From Pseudomonas sp. HS6 (GTDB taxonomy: Bacteria; Pseudomonadota; Gammaproteobacteria; Pseudomonadales; Pseudomonadaceae): 64,000 nucleotides of DNA. The notes under the pieces were generated by a model. It was not told the origin of the DNA. It searched no databases and saw only the letters and a list, made by a program, of their open reading frames with translations. Below are positions 41,544 through 51,538 of this stretch, piece by piece. A program made the position numbers and the translations under genes. Numbering within the stretch: position 1 is the stretch's first letter; every line of letters begins with the position of its first letter. The DNA lies in assembly GCF_023375815.1 (NCBI RefSeq), contig NZ_CP067412.1, forward strand, positions 6,262,001-6,326,000, read 5' to 3'.

Positions 41544-42487
41544 CGCAGCTTCTCCGCGACGCGCATGACGGCGCTACGGGAGCGTGGGTTGGCTTTGAGT
41601 TCGGCGTCGGAGGCCGTCTGCGCTTTGCCATGGACTTTGATTTTCGGTTCGAACGCAACGTGGCGAACCGGCAGGTTGCGCGGCAGGTTGTCGGCTTCGC
41701 CTTTCACCAGCTTGCGCATGAACAGTTTGACGATACGGTCTTCCAGCGAATGGAAGCTGATCACGACCAGACGGCCACCGATTTCCAGCGATTCCAAAGC
41801 GGCTTCGAGGCCCGCCTCCAGATCGCCCAGTTCGTTGTTGACGTGAATGCGCAGGCCCTGGAATGCACGGGTTGCCGGGTTCTTGCCCTTTTCCCATGCA
41901 GGGTTGGCGACTTTCAGCACTTCGGCCAGATCGGCGGTGCGCTCGAACGGCGTGATGTCACGGCGTTCGGCCACGGCTCGAGCCATGCGGCCGGAGAAAC
42001 GCTCTTCGCCATATTCCTTGAACACCCGGGCGATTTCTTCCACAGGCGCGGTGTTGACGAACTCGGCTGCGCTGATGCCGCGGGACGGATCCATGCGCAT
42101 GTCCAGCGGGCCATCGTTGAGGAAACTGAAGCCGCGCTCGGCATCATCGAGCTGAGGCGAAGACACGCCGAGGTCGAGCAGAATGCCGCTGACCTTGCCG
42201 GCCAGACCCTGCTCGGCAACCACCGAGCCGAGCTCGGCAAAGCTGCGCTGCACAACGACAAAGCGGCCGTCTTCGGCCGCTAGCGTTTGCCCGGTGGCAA
42301 TCGCTTGAGGATCCTTGTCGAATCCGATGAGCCGGCCATCGGGGCCGAGCTTGCTGAGAATCAACCGGCTGTGCCCGCCGCGTCCGAACGTACCGTCCAG
42401 ATAGCAGCCATCAGGACGTACGGCGAGAGCCTCGACGGCTTCGTCAAGCAGTACGGTGATGTGGTTAAAGCCGCTATCAATAGTCAC
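41540..42487 (-). CDS. rsmH: 16S rRNA (cytosine1402-N4)-methyltransferase
   Basis: SAM-dependent methyltransferase (formerly MraW) acting on C1402 of 16S rRNA, the same nucleotide that RsmI modifies on the ribose; rsmI lies 1.3 kb away on the same strand. 315 residues. [27 protein letters not shown] (SAM loop), [36 protein letters not shown] and the Arg-rich C-terminus are all present. Overlaps mraZ by 4 bases. Confidence 0.98.
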
Positions 42488-42939
42488 AGGATCAGATCAC
42501 GCAGTTCGTCAGGCATGGCGCCCGGTTGTTGTATGGCAGCCAGGTCAGCGGCAGAAACCGCGTTCCAGGCATCTTCGTCCCACAGTTGGAACTTGTTCAG
42601 TTGGCCTACCAGCATCGCGCGCTTGTCCAGCTTTGCGTATTCGCGCAGGCGCGGCGGCACCAGAAAACGACCACTGCCGTCGAGCTCGAGGTCAACGGCA
42701 TTACCAATCAATAAGCGCTGCAGACGACGGTTCTCTTCGCGTAGCGAAGGAAGCGCGCGCAACTTGGTTTCAATAATTTCCCACTCATCGAGCGGATAGA
42801 CACACAAACATGGATCAACGGCATCAATGGTCACGATCAACTGGCCGGAACTGCGCGAATCGAGCTCGTCACGGTACCGGCTCGGCATGGCGAGACGGCC
42901 CTTTGCGTCGAGACTGATAGCGTTAGCTCCGCGAAACAC
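42484..42939 (-). CDS. mraZ: Transcriptional regulator MraZ
   Basis: 151 residues with two SpoVT/AbrB-type halves ([26 protein letters not shown] and [26 protein letters not shown]). In other bacteria MraZ is a ring-shaped DNA-binding repressor of the dcw operon that recognises tandem GTGG-type repeats. Exactly such repeats lie 41-71 bases upstream of its start. First gene of the cluster. Confidence 0.97.
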   Translation of the reverse strand: MFRGANAISLDAKGRLAMPSRYRDELDSRSSGQLIVTIDAVDPCLCVYPLDEWEIIETKLRALPSLREENRRLQRLLIGNAVDLELDGSGRFLVPPRLREYAKLDKRAMLVGQLNKFQLWDEDAWNAVSAADLAAIQQPGAMPDELRDLIL

Positions 42940-42980
42940 GTCTGCGTTTCTCCAATTTTTATCGTTTTGAGCTCAAAAAA

Positions 42981-43010
42981 CCCACTTCATGCCACTTTCC
43001 GCCACTTGCG
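42981..43010 (-). promoter_or_regulatory. Triple MraZ operator (three 10-bp AAGTGG repeats)
   Basis: Minus strand reads AAGTGGCGGA, AAGTGGCATG, AAGTGGGTTT: three direct repeats at exactly 10-bp period, one helical turn. MraZ of E. coli and Mycoplasma binds closely spaced (A)AGTGG/TGGG repeats. The boxes lie just downstream of the predicted -10 element, covering the transcription start, which fits autorepression. Confidence 0.78.
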
Positions 43011-43013
43011 CAC

Positions 43014-43043
43014 ACTATAGGAATGCGCCCACCACACCGTCAA
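43014..43043 (-). promoter_or_regulatory. Sigma-70 promoter of the mraZ/dcw operon
   Basis: Minus strand TTGACG (43043-43038), an 18-bp spacer and TATAGT (43019-43014). Good matches to both hexamers. Transcription would start near 43007, within the MraZ boxes. The remaining 43044-43340, up to the rnpB 3' end, shows no gene or clear signal. Confidence 0.7.
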
Positions 43044-43341
43044 GGCGCGGATTAAAGGAAAACCCTTACAGAACGGAGATTTAGGAGCATAAAAGGAGGA
43101 GCAACGAGAATCTGACGGATGCTTTTGTCCAATAACTTGAAGCAGCACTGAAAGCTGCGCTCGAAAGTTAAAGTAATTTGTTAAGAGTAAGATTTTTTCG
43201 GTATTACAAAAGCGCTTCTGCTGTTGATTGAAGCAAGGTGGGAAATGGCTATTACTGCGGTTGCCGCTGCCGGACTTCCAGAGCAGGCCTGCTGATAATA
43301 AACAGCCCTGTCGCCTTTAATTCAAGCAGGGAAAAGAAAAA

Positions 43342-43699
43342 GGTGGAGAGTCGATCTGTAAGCCGGGTTCTGTCTTGAACAGTCATTCGTCTACGATGGC
43401 CATCACTGGACATCTTTAGCAACCTACCCGGTCCCAGCGCGGGCCACGCCTTGGGACCCTATTTGGTCTTGCTCCAAGTGGGGTTTACCTAGCCACGAAC
43501 TGTTGCCAGACGTGCGGTGCGCTCTTACCGCACCTTTTCACCCTTACCGGCGCCGAAGCGCTTAGGCGGTTATTTTCTGTGGCACTTTCCGTAGGCTCAC
43601 GCCTCCCAGGCATTACCTGGCACTTCGCCCTATGGAGCCCGGACTTTCCTCCCCCCCCTAATTTTCATAGAGGGCAGCGACTGTCCGATCGACTCTCCG
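43342..43699 (-). ncRNA. rnpB: RNase P catalytic RNA, class A
   Basis: Ribozyme that matures tRNA 5' ends. About 355 nt on the minus strand. Conserved blocks: GAGGAAAGTCCGGGCTCC (CR I), GGGTAAGGGTGAAA-type P12-region, AGACCAAATAGGG and GAACCCGGCTTACAGATCGAC near the 3' end. The P1 helix forms between GGAGAGTCGATC at the 5' end and GATCGACTCTCC at the 3' end, followed by CTTTTTCTTTT as terminator. Location between mraZ and rsmI is normal for Pseudomonas. Exact ends are inferred from P1 pairing. Confidence 0.96.
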
Positions 43700-43706
43700 C
43701 CGCGCA

Positions 43707-43734
43707 GGTTAACGGCAGAGCGCCCGAAGAACAA
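43707..43734 (-). promoter_or_regulatory. Candidate rnpB promoter
   Basis: Minus strand TTGTTC (43734-43729), 16-bp spacer, TTAACC (43712-43707), ending 8 bases before the RNA 5' end. A moderate match, supported by position. Confidence 0.4.
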
Positions 43735-43769
43735 GCGCTAATAGCCCGCAAACCGGTCTGCGCGACGGG

Positions 43770-44642
43770 TTACGCGTCTTTTTGCTGATCCAGCGCTACC
43801 TGATACAACACGTTTTTGCGCTCACCGGTGATTTGCGCCGCCAGTGCTGCCGCTCGCTTGAGCGGCATCTCTTCGAGCAACAGATTGAGGATGCGCATCG
43901 CCTCGCTGCTGACCGCGTCTTCGGATTCCGGCACAGTCCAGCCAGCCACCACCACAACACATTCGCCACGCTGCTGATTGCTGTCCGCCTCGACGAATGC
44001 ACGCAACTCGGCCAGCGGCAGGCCCTTGAGCGTTTCAAAGGTCTTGGTGATTTCTCGGGCGAGCAAGGCCGGGCGATCAGCGCCAAACACGGCTTCCATA
44101 TCCTGCAGGCACTCGAGAATACGATGCGGCGCCTCGTAGAAAATCAGCGTGCGCGGTTCTTCCTTGATGGCTTCCAGGCGAGCCTTGCGTCCAACAGCCT
44201 TGGCCGGCAGAAAGCCCTCAAAGATGAAGCGGTCAGACGGCAGACCGGCAGCCGACAGCGCCGCAATCAACGCACAGGCTCCTGGCACCGGCACCACAGT
44301 AATTCCAGCGGCACGCGCTTGACGCACCAGGTGATAACCCGGGTCGGAAATCAGTGGCGTACCGGCATCGGAAATCAGTGCCACATTGTCGCCAGCCAAT
44401 AGACGGGTGATAAAGCGACTGCCTTCGTCTCGCTCATTGTGCTCATGGCAGGCCGCCAGCGGTGTAGTGATGCCGAAGTGCTGCATCAGACGCTGGGAAT
44501 GGCGCGTGTCTTCGGCGGCGATCAGCGCCACTTCGCGCAGGATTTTCAACGCCCGGGCGCTGATGTCATCCAGGTTGCCGATGGGCGTCGCCACCACATA
44601 AAGCGAGCCCATAGCGGAATTCAAAGCACCTGGAGCAGTCAA
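43770..44642 (-). CDS. rsmI: 16S rRNA (cytidine1402-2'-O)-methyltransferase
   Basis: Tetrapyrrole-methylase fold enzyme that methylates the ribose of C1402. 290 residues from a TTG at 44642 (TAPGALNSAMGSLYVVATPIGNLDDIS) with GAGG 9 bases upstream; E. coli RsmI has 286. Other in-frame starts are ATG 44675, which adds 11 residues, and ATG 44615. Motifs TPIGNLDDIS, AAEDTRHS, ISDAGTPLISDPG and FYEAPHRILE are typical. Divergent from lpoA, with about 210 bases between. Confidence 0.95.
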   Translation of the reverse strand: MTAPGALNSAMGSLYVVATPIGNLDDISARALKILREVALIAAEDTRHSQRLMQHFGITTPLAACHEHNERDEGSRFITRLLAGDNVALISDAGTPLISDPGYHLVRQARAAGITVVPVPGACALIAALSAAGLPSDRFIFEGFLPAKAVGRKARLEAIKEEPRTLIFYEAPHRILECLQDMEAVFGADRPALLAREITKTFETLKGLPLAELRAFVEADSNQQRGECVVVVAGWTVPESEDAVSSEAMRILNLLLEEMPLKRAAALAAQITGERKNVLYQVALDQQKDA

Positions 44643-44724
44643 AGCGCACACCTCATGATCGGTAAAAACCGCCATTGTAGCGCGTCGCGCGACCGGCGAT
44701 GCGGTCGCGGCAGACACGGTTTGT

Positions 44725-44738
44725 CGCACCATTGTGCG
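44725..44738. repeat. Small palindrome in the rsmI-lpoA intergenic region
   Basis: CGCAC-CATT-GTGCG inverted repeat within the sequence TTGTCGCACCATTGTGCGGT. Could be an operator for either divergent gene. A candidate -10 for lpoA, TACAAT, lies at 44811-44816, without a clear -35. Confidence 0.35.
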
Positions 44739-44852
44739 GTCGCGCAACATTTGTCTCAGCTAAATTGAAGGTTTCACGCCAGTAACATCGCGCCCCGGCC
44801 AGTGCTTGGGTACAATTCGACGCTAATTTGATCGAGTATCAGGAACACTTAC

Positions 44853-46664
44853 ATGATCGCTTGCCTGCGGCTGTTCACTGCCCTCTGCCTCGCTGCCTTG
44901 CTGGCGGCTTGCGCCAGCTCCCCTTCCTCCAGCCTTGGCGAACTTCCACGGACTCCGGATGCCAGCATCGAGCAACTGCTCGAACAGGCTGCCCAGGCCA
45001 AATCGCCAGACAAGGCTGCACTGCTGCGCCTGAGTGCGGCAGACATGGCTTACCGCCAAGGCAATGCCGGGCAGTCCGCGCAGATCCTGCAACAAGTGCC
45101 GATGGAACAACTCCAGCCGGGCCAGCAGGCATTTGCCAGCACATTGGCCGCTGAACTGGCCATGACCCGCAACCAGCCAAAAGCCGCGCTGACAGCCTTG
45201 AATCATCCAAGCCTGCAACGCCTGAGCGAAATGTCGATTCCTCTGCAGGTTCGCGCCGGCACCGTTCACGCCCGCGCCCTTGAAGCCGACGGCCAGACAC
45301 TGGCCGCCGCTCGCGAGCGCATCTTCATCGCGCCGATGCTGGAAGGCGAAGCCGCCAGCAAGAACCACGAAGCGATCTGGACCCTGATTGCGTCGCTGCC
45401 GACCGATCAACTGCAACCGAACACCACTGACGATCTCGGTGGCTGGATGAGCCTGGCCCTGGCAGTGAAAACCGCCGGCACCCTGGAGCAACAGCAAGCC
45501 GCCATCGATGCCTGGCGCTCACAGCACCCGAAACACCCGGCCGCGATCAACCTGCCGCTGCCACTGACCAAACTCAAGGAACTGGCCAGCCAGCCCCTGA
45601 GCAAGATCGCCCTGCTGCTGCCGCAGGACGGCCAGTTGGCTGCAGTTGGCAAGGCGCTGCGTGACGGCTTCATGGCCGCGCACTATCAGGCTCAGCAAGC
45701 CGGCCAGAAACCACCAGCCATCGTGTTCTACGACAGCTCGCACCTGACCTCCATGGACGAGTTCTACCGCAAGGCCCAGGCCGACGGTGTGCAACTGGTT
45801 GTCGGGCCGCTGGAAAAACCACTGGTCAAACAGTTGAGCACCCGCCCGCAACTGCCAATCACTACCCTCGCGCTGAACTACAGCGAAGGTGACCAAGGCC
45901 CGGCGCAACTGTTCCAGTTTGGCCTCGCTGCTGAAGACGAAGCCCGCGAAGTGTCCCGCCGCGCCCGTGCCGACGGCCTGCATCGCGCCGCGATCATGGT
46001 GCCGAAAGGCGAATGGGGTGATCGCGTCCTGCGCGCATTCAGCCAGGACTGGCAAGCCAATGGCGGCAGTATCGTCGCCACCGAGCGCGTCGATCAGCCT
46101 GTGCAACTGGCCCAACAGATCGCCGACATGTTCCAGCTACGTCAGAGCGAAGCCCGCGCCAAGAGCCTGCAAAATGCCGCCGGCACCAACGTCGCCGCCC
46201 AGCCTTCGCGTCGCCAGGACATCGAGTTCATCTTCCTCGCCGCGACCCCGCAACAGGCACAGCAGATCAAGCCGACCCTGAACTTCCAGTACGCCGGCGA
46301 CGTGCCTGTCTACGCGACGTCCCACGTGTTCAGCGCCAGTGGCGATGTGAACCAGTACAACGACATGAACGGCGTGCGCTTCTGCGAGACGCCATGGCTG
46401 CTGGATGCCAACGACCCTCTGCGCAAACAGGTCACCGCTCAATGGCCGCAAGCCGCCGGCAGCCTTGGCCGCCTGTACGCGATGGGTGTTGACGCCTACC
46501 GCCTGGCACCACGCCTGGATCAACTCAAGGCTCTGCCGGACAGCCGTATCGACGGTCTGTCGGGTAGCCTGGGCATGACTCAGACACAACGCGTCGTGCG
46601 TCAACTGCCATGGGCCCAGTTCGTCAGCGGTCAGGTTCAGCGCCTGCCGGACACCCCGCGCTGA
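44853..46664 (+). CDS. lpoA: Penicillin-binding protein activator lipoprotein LpoA
   Basis: Outer-membrane lipoprotein (LppC family) that activates a class A penicillin-binding protein from outside. 603 residues. Signal peptide with lipobox LLAAC (Cys20). N-terminal helical TPR-like domain (about 25-250), then a periplasmic-binding-protein fold (about 255-600) beginning KIALLLPQDGQLAAVGKALRDGFMAAHY. The last base of its stop is shared with the yraN ATG (TGATG). Confidence 0.93.
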   Translation: MIACLRLFTALCLAALLAACASSPSSSLGELPRTPDASIEQLLEQAAQAKSPDKAALLRLSAADMAYRQGNAGQSAQILQQVPMEQLQPGQQAFASTLAAELAMTRNQPKAALTALNHPSLQRLSEMSIPLQVRAGTVHARALEADGQTLAAARERIFIAPMLEGEAASKNHEAIWTLIASLPTDQLQPNTTDDLGGWMSLALAVKTAGTLEQQQAAIDAWRSQHPKHPAAINLPLPLTKLKELASQPLSKIALLLPQDGQLAAVGKALRDGFMAAHYQAQQAGQKPPAIVFYDSSHLTSMDEFYRKAQADGVQLVVGPLEKPLVKQLSTRPQLPITTLALNYSEGDQGPAQLFQFGLAAEDEAREVSRRARADGLHRAAIMVPKGEWGDRVLRAFSQDWQANGGSIVATERVDQPVQLAQQIADMFQLRQSEARAKSLQNAAGTNVAAQPSRRQDIEFIFLAATPQQAQQIKPTLNFQYAGDVPVYATSHVFSASGDVNQYNDMNGVRFCETPWLLDANDPLRKQVTAQWPQAAGSLGRLYAMGVDAYRLAPRLDQLKALPDSRIDGLSGSLGMTQTQRVVRQLPWAQFVSGQVQRLPDTPR

Positions 46665-47026
46665 TGCCCGACAGGTCACACCTGCAAAGCGGCAAGGATG
46701 CCGAGCGCCAGGCGCTCGAGCATCTGCAACACCACGGTCTGCGCCTGCTGGCGCAGAACTGGTTATGTAAACGCGGCGAGCTTGATCTGGTCATGCTTGA
46801 TGGCGATACAGTAGTATTCGTCGAAGTACGTTACCGAAAGAACACTCAATGGGGTGGAGCGCTCGACAGTATCGACGGGCGCAAACGGCAGAAACTGATT
46901 TTCGCCGCACAGTATTTTCTTCAGCGCGAGTCGCGTTGGGCCAATTCCCCCTGCCGCTTCGACGTGGTGGCCATCGACAGCCACCAAGGTCAGCTGAACT
47001 GGTTGCAGAATGCGTTCGACAGTTGA
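46664..47026 (+). CDS. yraN: YraN family (UPF0102) nuclease-fold protein
   Basis: 120 residues from the ATG overlapping the lpoA stop. Shows the RecB-like nuclease core SGKDAERQALEHLQHHGLRLL, RGELDLVMLDGDTVVFVEVRYRK (E-x-D ... E-x-x), with the conserved aspartate and glutamate. Function is not firmly known; predicted endonuclease. The lpoA-yraN-gmhA-dolP order is widely conserved in gammaproteobacteria. Confidence 0.93.
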   Translation: MPDRSHLQSGKDAERQALEHLQHHGLRLLAQNWLCKRGELDLVMLDGDTVVFVEVRYRKNTQWGGALDSIDGRKRQKLIFAAQYFLQRESRWANSPCRFDVVAIDSHQGQLNWLQNAFDS

Positions 47027-48297
<1,271 letters not shown>

Positions 48298-48315
48298 TAC
48301 GCGAAGCGCAGGCAC

Positions 48316-48349
48316 AAAAAAGGCGATCCGGTTGGATCGCCTTTTTTAT
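48316..48349. terminator. Bidirectional terminator between dolP and sspB
   Basis: AAAAAAGGCGATCC / GGATCGCCTTTTTT stem with a 4-base loop. A-run and T-run on both sides, between convergent genes; it ends at the sspB stop codon. Confidence 0.93.
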
Positions 48350-48762
48350 TACTTCACCACTTTCAGGCTTGGCCGGCCGCTTGGGCGCGGCGGCTCGCTA
48401 TCCGGTGGCGGAACATCGTCATCCTGTTCGATCTCGTCTTCGTCATCCATCGGCGACTCCAGATCGAACACCATGCCCTGACCGTTTTCCCGGGCGTAGA
48501 TACCCAGGATCGCGGCAATCGGCACGTACAGGCTGTGCGGAACACCACCGAAGCGACCCTCGAAGGTCACGACGTCGTTGTCCATGTGCAGATGACGCAC
48601 GGCACTTGGCGAAATATTCAGGACAATCTGCCCGTCACTGGCAAAACCCTGCGGCACCTGGACCGCCGGGTATTCGGAATTGACCAGCATGTGCGGGGTG
48701 CAATCGTTATCCACAATCCACTCGTAGAGCGCGCGGACCAGATAAGGTCGACTGGAGTTCAT
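48349..48762 (-). CDS. sspB: ClpXP adaptor, stringent starvation protein B
   Basis: 137 residues. Starts SSRPYLVRALYEWIVDNDCTPHMLVN; the folded domain (1-105) binds ssrA tags, and the acidic linker (DDEDEIEQDDD) leads to the C-terminal ClpX-binding module (RPSLKVVK, L-R-V-V-K-like). It delivers stalled-translation products to ClpXP. Sixteen bases after sspA, one operon. Confidence 0.96.
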   Translation of the reverse strand: MNSSRPYLVRALYEWIVDNDCTPHMLVNSEYPAVQVPQGFASDGQIVLNISPSAVRHLHMDNDVVTFEGRFGGVPHSLYVPIAAILGIYARENGQGMVFDLESPMDDEDEIEQDDDVPPPDSEPPRPSGRPSLKVVK

Positions 48763-48778
48763 AGCGGCTCCTTAAGCC

Positions 48779-49396
48779 TTAGCGCATGTCGCGTTCGACA
48801 CCAGACAGACTCGCCTGGAAAGCCTCACGCGCAAACTGACGCTCCATATAATCAAGCAGCGGCTTGGCTGGCCGCGGCAGTTCTATACCCAGAATCGGCA
48901 AACGCCAGAGTATTGGCAATAGGCAGCAATCCACCAGACTTTGTTCCTCACTGAGGAAAAACGGCTTGTCGGCAAACAACGGCGACACGCCAGTCAGGCT
49001 TTCGCGCAATTCCTTGCGCGCCACGACACGCGCGGCTTCCTTGGTGCGTGAATCCAGAATCAGATCCACCAAACCACACCAGTCACGCTGGATGCGGTGT
49101 ATCAACAGACGGCTGTTGGCACGCGCCACCGGGTACACCGGCATCAATGGCGGGTGCGGGTAACGCTCATCCAGATATTCCATCACCACGGTCGACTCCC
49201 ACAACGCCAGGTCGCGATCGACCAGCGTCGGGAGACTGCCGTAAGGGTTCACCTCAATCAGTTTAGGCGGCTGACGACCAGCCTCCACATAAATGATCTC
49301 GGCGCTGACACCCTTCTCTGCAAGCACGATGCGCACTCGGTGGGAATAGTGGTCGGCGGGGTCGGAGTAACAGGCCAACCGATTGGTCACGCCCAT
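48779..49396 (-). CDS. sspA: Stringent starvation protein A
   Basis: Glutathione S-transferase-like RNA polymerase-associated protein, 205 residues. N-terminal thioredoxin-fold domain ([22 protein letters not shown], without a catalytic Cys), then [39 protein letters not shown] and an all-helical C-terminal domain. In E. coli it changes promoter use and is required for stress and phage late transcription. Between petC and sspB as in P. aeruginosa. Confidence 0.96.
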   Translation of the reverse strand: MGVTNRLACYSDPADHYSHRVRIVLAEKGVSAEIIYVEAGRQPPKLIEVNPYGSLPTLVDRDLALWESTVVMEYLDERYPHPPLMPVYPVARANSRLLIHRIQRDWCGLVDLILDSRTKEAARVVARKELRESLTGVSPLFADKPFFLSEEQSLVDCCLLPILWRLPILGIELPRPAKPLLDYMERQFAREAFQASLSGVERDMR

Positions 49397-49438
49397 GGCG
49401 ATCCTCCTCGCTTGTTGAAATTGTCGGAGCCGGAAAAA

Positions 49439-49518
49439 CGCGCGCGCCCAGAGGGCGCCTCCCGCAACATCCGGCTGACCAGACGTTGCGTTTTCAGAGG
49501 CGCCCTTGGGCGCGCGCG
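49439..49518. repeat. Long GC-rich inverted repeat between petC and sspA
   Basis: Arms CGCGCGCGCCCAGAGGGCGCC (from 49439) and GGCGCCCTTGGGCGCGCGCG (to 49518), about 22 bp, complementary except for one extra base, separated by 35 bases. The loop ends with CGTTTTCA. Could be a terminator/attenuator for petABC or an isolated repeat; no T-run follows on the minus strand. Confidence 0.8.
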
Positions 49519-49544
49519 ATTAACAGCAATTGCTTGAAGCGTTA

Positions 49545-50327
49545 TCAGTGCACGTCTTTCCAGTATTCACGCTTGAGCAGGTAGGCGAACACAAAGAAGA
49601 ACGCCAGGTACAGCAAGACGTAAGTACCGATGCGCTGATGTTGCAGCTTAACCGGGTTAGCCGAGTAAGCCAGGAAGGTTACCAGATTCTTGACCTTCTC
49701 ATCGAACTGCTCTTCGTTCAGGGCTCCGGTTTTCGGCACGATGGTCAACTGATCGCATGCTTCATGAGTCAGAGGCGTACCGGTCAGCGGGTCATATTGC
49801 TTCTTGCCGTTTTCGACGATCTGCACCTGCTTGCAACCCACGACCTGACGACCTTGCAGGCCGACCAGCACGTTTGGCATGCCGACGTTCGGGAAGACCT
49901 TGTTGTTCACGCCCCATGGGCGCGCAGGATCTTCGTAGAACGACTTGAGGTAACCGTAAAGCCAGTCGGTGCCACGAACACGAGCCACCAGGGTCAGGTC
50001 CGGCGGCGCTGCGCCGAACCAGGTCTTGGCGTCGGCCGGCTGCATGCCGATGGTCATGTGATCGCCGATCTTGGCACCGGTGAACACCAGCTTCTCCAGC
50101 ATCATTTCGTGCGGAACACCGAGGTCATCGGCAACGCGCTCGTAACGCTGGAACTTGGCACTGTGGCAACCCATGCAATAGTTGGCGAAGGTGCGCGCAC
50201 CATCCTGCAAGGCAGCCTTGTCGGAAACGTCGATGTCGACTTTTTCCAGCTCCGGACCACCGTGTTCGGCCGCGAAAGACAGCACTGGCAGAGCAGCAAA
50301 AATCAGAGCAAAAAATAACTTTTTCAT
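49545..50327 (-). CDS. petC: Ubiquinol-cytochrome c reductase, cytochrome c1
   Basis: Haem c subunit of the bc1 complex. 260 residues from the ATG at 50327, sharing a base with the petB stop. Cleavable signal peptide (MKKLFFALIFAALPVLSFA), haem-binding CMGCHSAKFQRYER, the methionine ligand region near IGDHMTIGMQPADAKTWFG, and a C-terminal membrane anchor (YLAFFFVFAYLLKREYWKD). An in-frame extension to 50567 lies inside petB and is rejected. Confidence 0.97.
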   Translation of the reverse strand: MKKLFFALIFAALPVLSFAAEHGGPELEKVDIDVSDKAALQDGARTFANYCMGCHSAKFQRYERVADDLGVPHEMMLEKLVFTGAKIGDHMTIGMQPADAKTWFGAAPPDLTLVARVRGTDWLYGYLKSFYEDPARPWGVNNKVFPNVGMPNVLVGLQGRQVVGCKQVQIVENGKKQYDPLTGTPLTHEACDQLTIVPKTGALNEEQFDEKVKNLVTFLAYSANPVKLQHQRIGTYVLLYLAFFFVFAYLLKREYWKDVH

Positions 50328-51538
50328 CAGCCAGTCACCCTTTCCGGAACCGGTTTGGTCTTCTCGAGCCTGGTGTAGAAAGGCATCAGAATGAAGTAGG
50401 CGAAGTAAAGGAAGGTACATACCTGCGACAGCAAGGTGCGCTCCGGCGTCGGGGCCAGAACGCCCAGAATGCCAAGGATCACGAACGAAATGCAGAACAC
50501 CACCAGCCAGATCTTGCTCATCCAGCCTTTGTAGCGCATCGACTTGACCGGGCTGCGGTCGAGCCATGGCAGGACGAACAGCACTGCAATCGCCGCGCCC
50601 ATGGCGATAACGCCCATGAGTTTGTCAGGGACCGCACGCAAGATCGCGTAGAACGGTGTGAAGTACCAGACCGGCGCAATGTGCTCTGGCGTCTTGAACG
50701 GGTTGGCCTGCTCGAAGTTTGGCTTTTCGAGGAAGTAGCCGCCCATTTCAGGGAAGAAGAACACAATGAAACAGAAGATGAACAAGAACACCACGACGCC
50801 GACAATGTCTTTCACGGTGTAGTACGGGTGGAAGGCGATGCCGTCCAGCGGGATACCGTTCTCGTCTTTGTGCTTCTTGATGTCCACGCCGTCCGGGTTG
50901 TTCGAACCCACTTCGTGCAACGCCAGGATGTGCAGCACCACCAGACCGAGAATCACGATCGGCAAGGCCACCACGTGCAGGGCGAAGAAGCGGTTCAGGG
51001 TGATCCCGGAAATCAGGTAGTCACCACGGATCCACTGGGTCAGGTCGTTGCCGATGACCGGAATCGCGCCGAACAGCGAGATGATCACCTGGGCACCCCA
51101 GTAGGACATCTGGCCCCATGGCAGCAGGTAACCCATAAAGGCTTCAGCCATCAGTGCCAGGTAGATCAGCATGCCGAACACCCACACCAGCTCGCGCGGT
51201 TTCTGGTACGAACCGTAGAGCAGGCCACGGAACATGTGCAGATAGACCACGATGAAGAACGCCGAAGCGCCGGTGGAGTGCAGCAAACGCAGGATCGAGC
51301 CGTACTCGACGTCGCGCATGATGTATTCGACGGAGGCGAACGCCTCTTCCGCCGACGGGGTGTAGCTCATGGTCAGCCAGACACCGGTAACGATCTGGTT
51401 GACCAGAACGAGCAGCGCCAGCGAGCCGAAGAAGTAGAAGAAGTTGAAGTTTTTGGGAGCGTAATATTTGCTGAGATGGTCCTCCCACATCTTGGTGGCG
51501 GGGAAGCGCGCATCAACCCAATCCATGAACTTGCTCAT
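50327..51538 (-). CDS. petB: Ubiquinol-cytochrome c reductase, cytochrome b
   Basis: 403 residues with eight membrane helices and two b haems. The Qo-site PEWY-like loop reads APVWYFTPFYAILRAVP (PVWY), and the haem-ligating histidines lie in RLLHSTGASAFFIVVYLHMFRG and RFFALHVVALPIVILGLVVLHILALHEVG. The ATG at 51538 shares a base with the petA stop (TGATG); a GTG one codon upstream is possible. The sequence is typical for proteobacterial cytochrome b. Confidence 0.97.
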   Translation of the reverse strand: MSKFMDWVDARFPATKMWEDHLSKYYAPKNFNFFYFFGSLALLVLVNQIVTGVWLTMSYTPSAEEAFASVEYIMRDVEYGSILRLLHSTGASAFFIVVYLHMFRGLLYGSYQKPRELVWVFGMLIYLALMAEAFMGYLLPWGQMSYWGAQVIISLFGAIPVIGNDLTQWIRGDYLISGITLNRFFALHVVALPIVILGLVVLHILALHEVGSNNPDGVDIKKHKDENGIPLDGIAFHPYYTVKDIVGVVVFLFIFCFIVFFFPEMGGYFLEKPNFEQANPFKTPEHIAPVWYFTPFYAILRAVPDKLMGVIAMGAAIAVLFVLPWLDRSPVKSMRYKGWMSKIWLVVFCISFVILGILGVLAPTPERTLLSQVCTFLYFAYFILMPFYTRLEKTKPVPERVTG

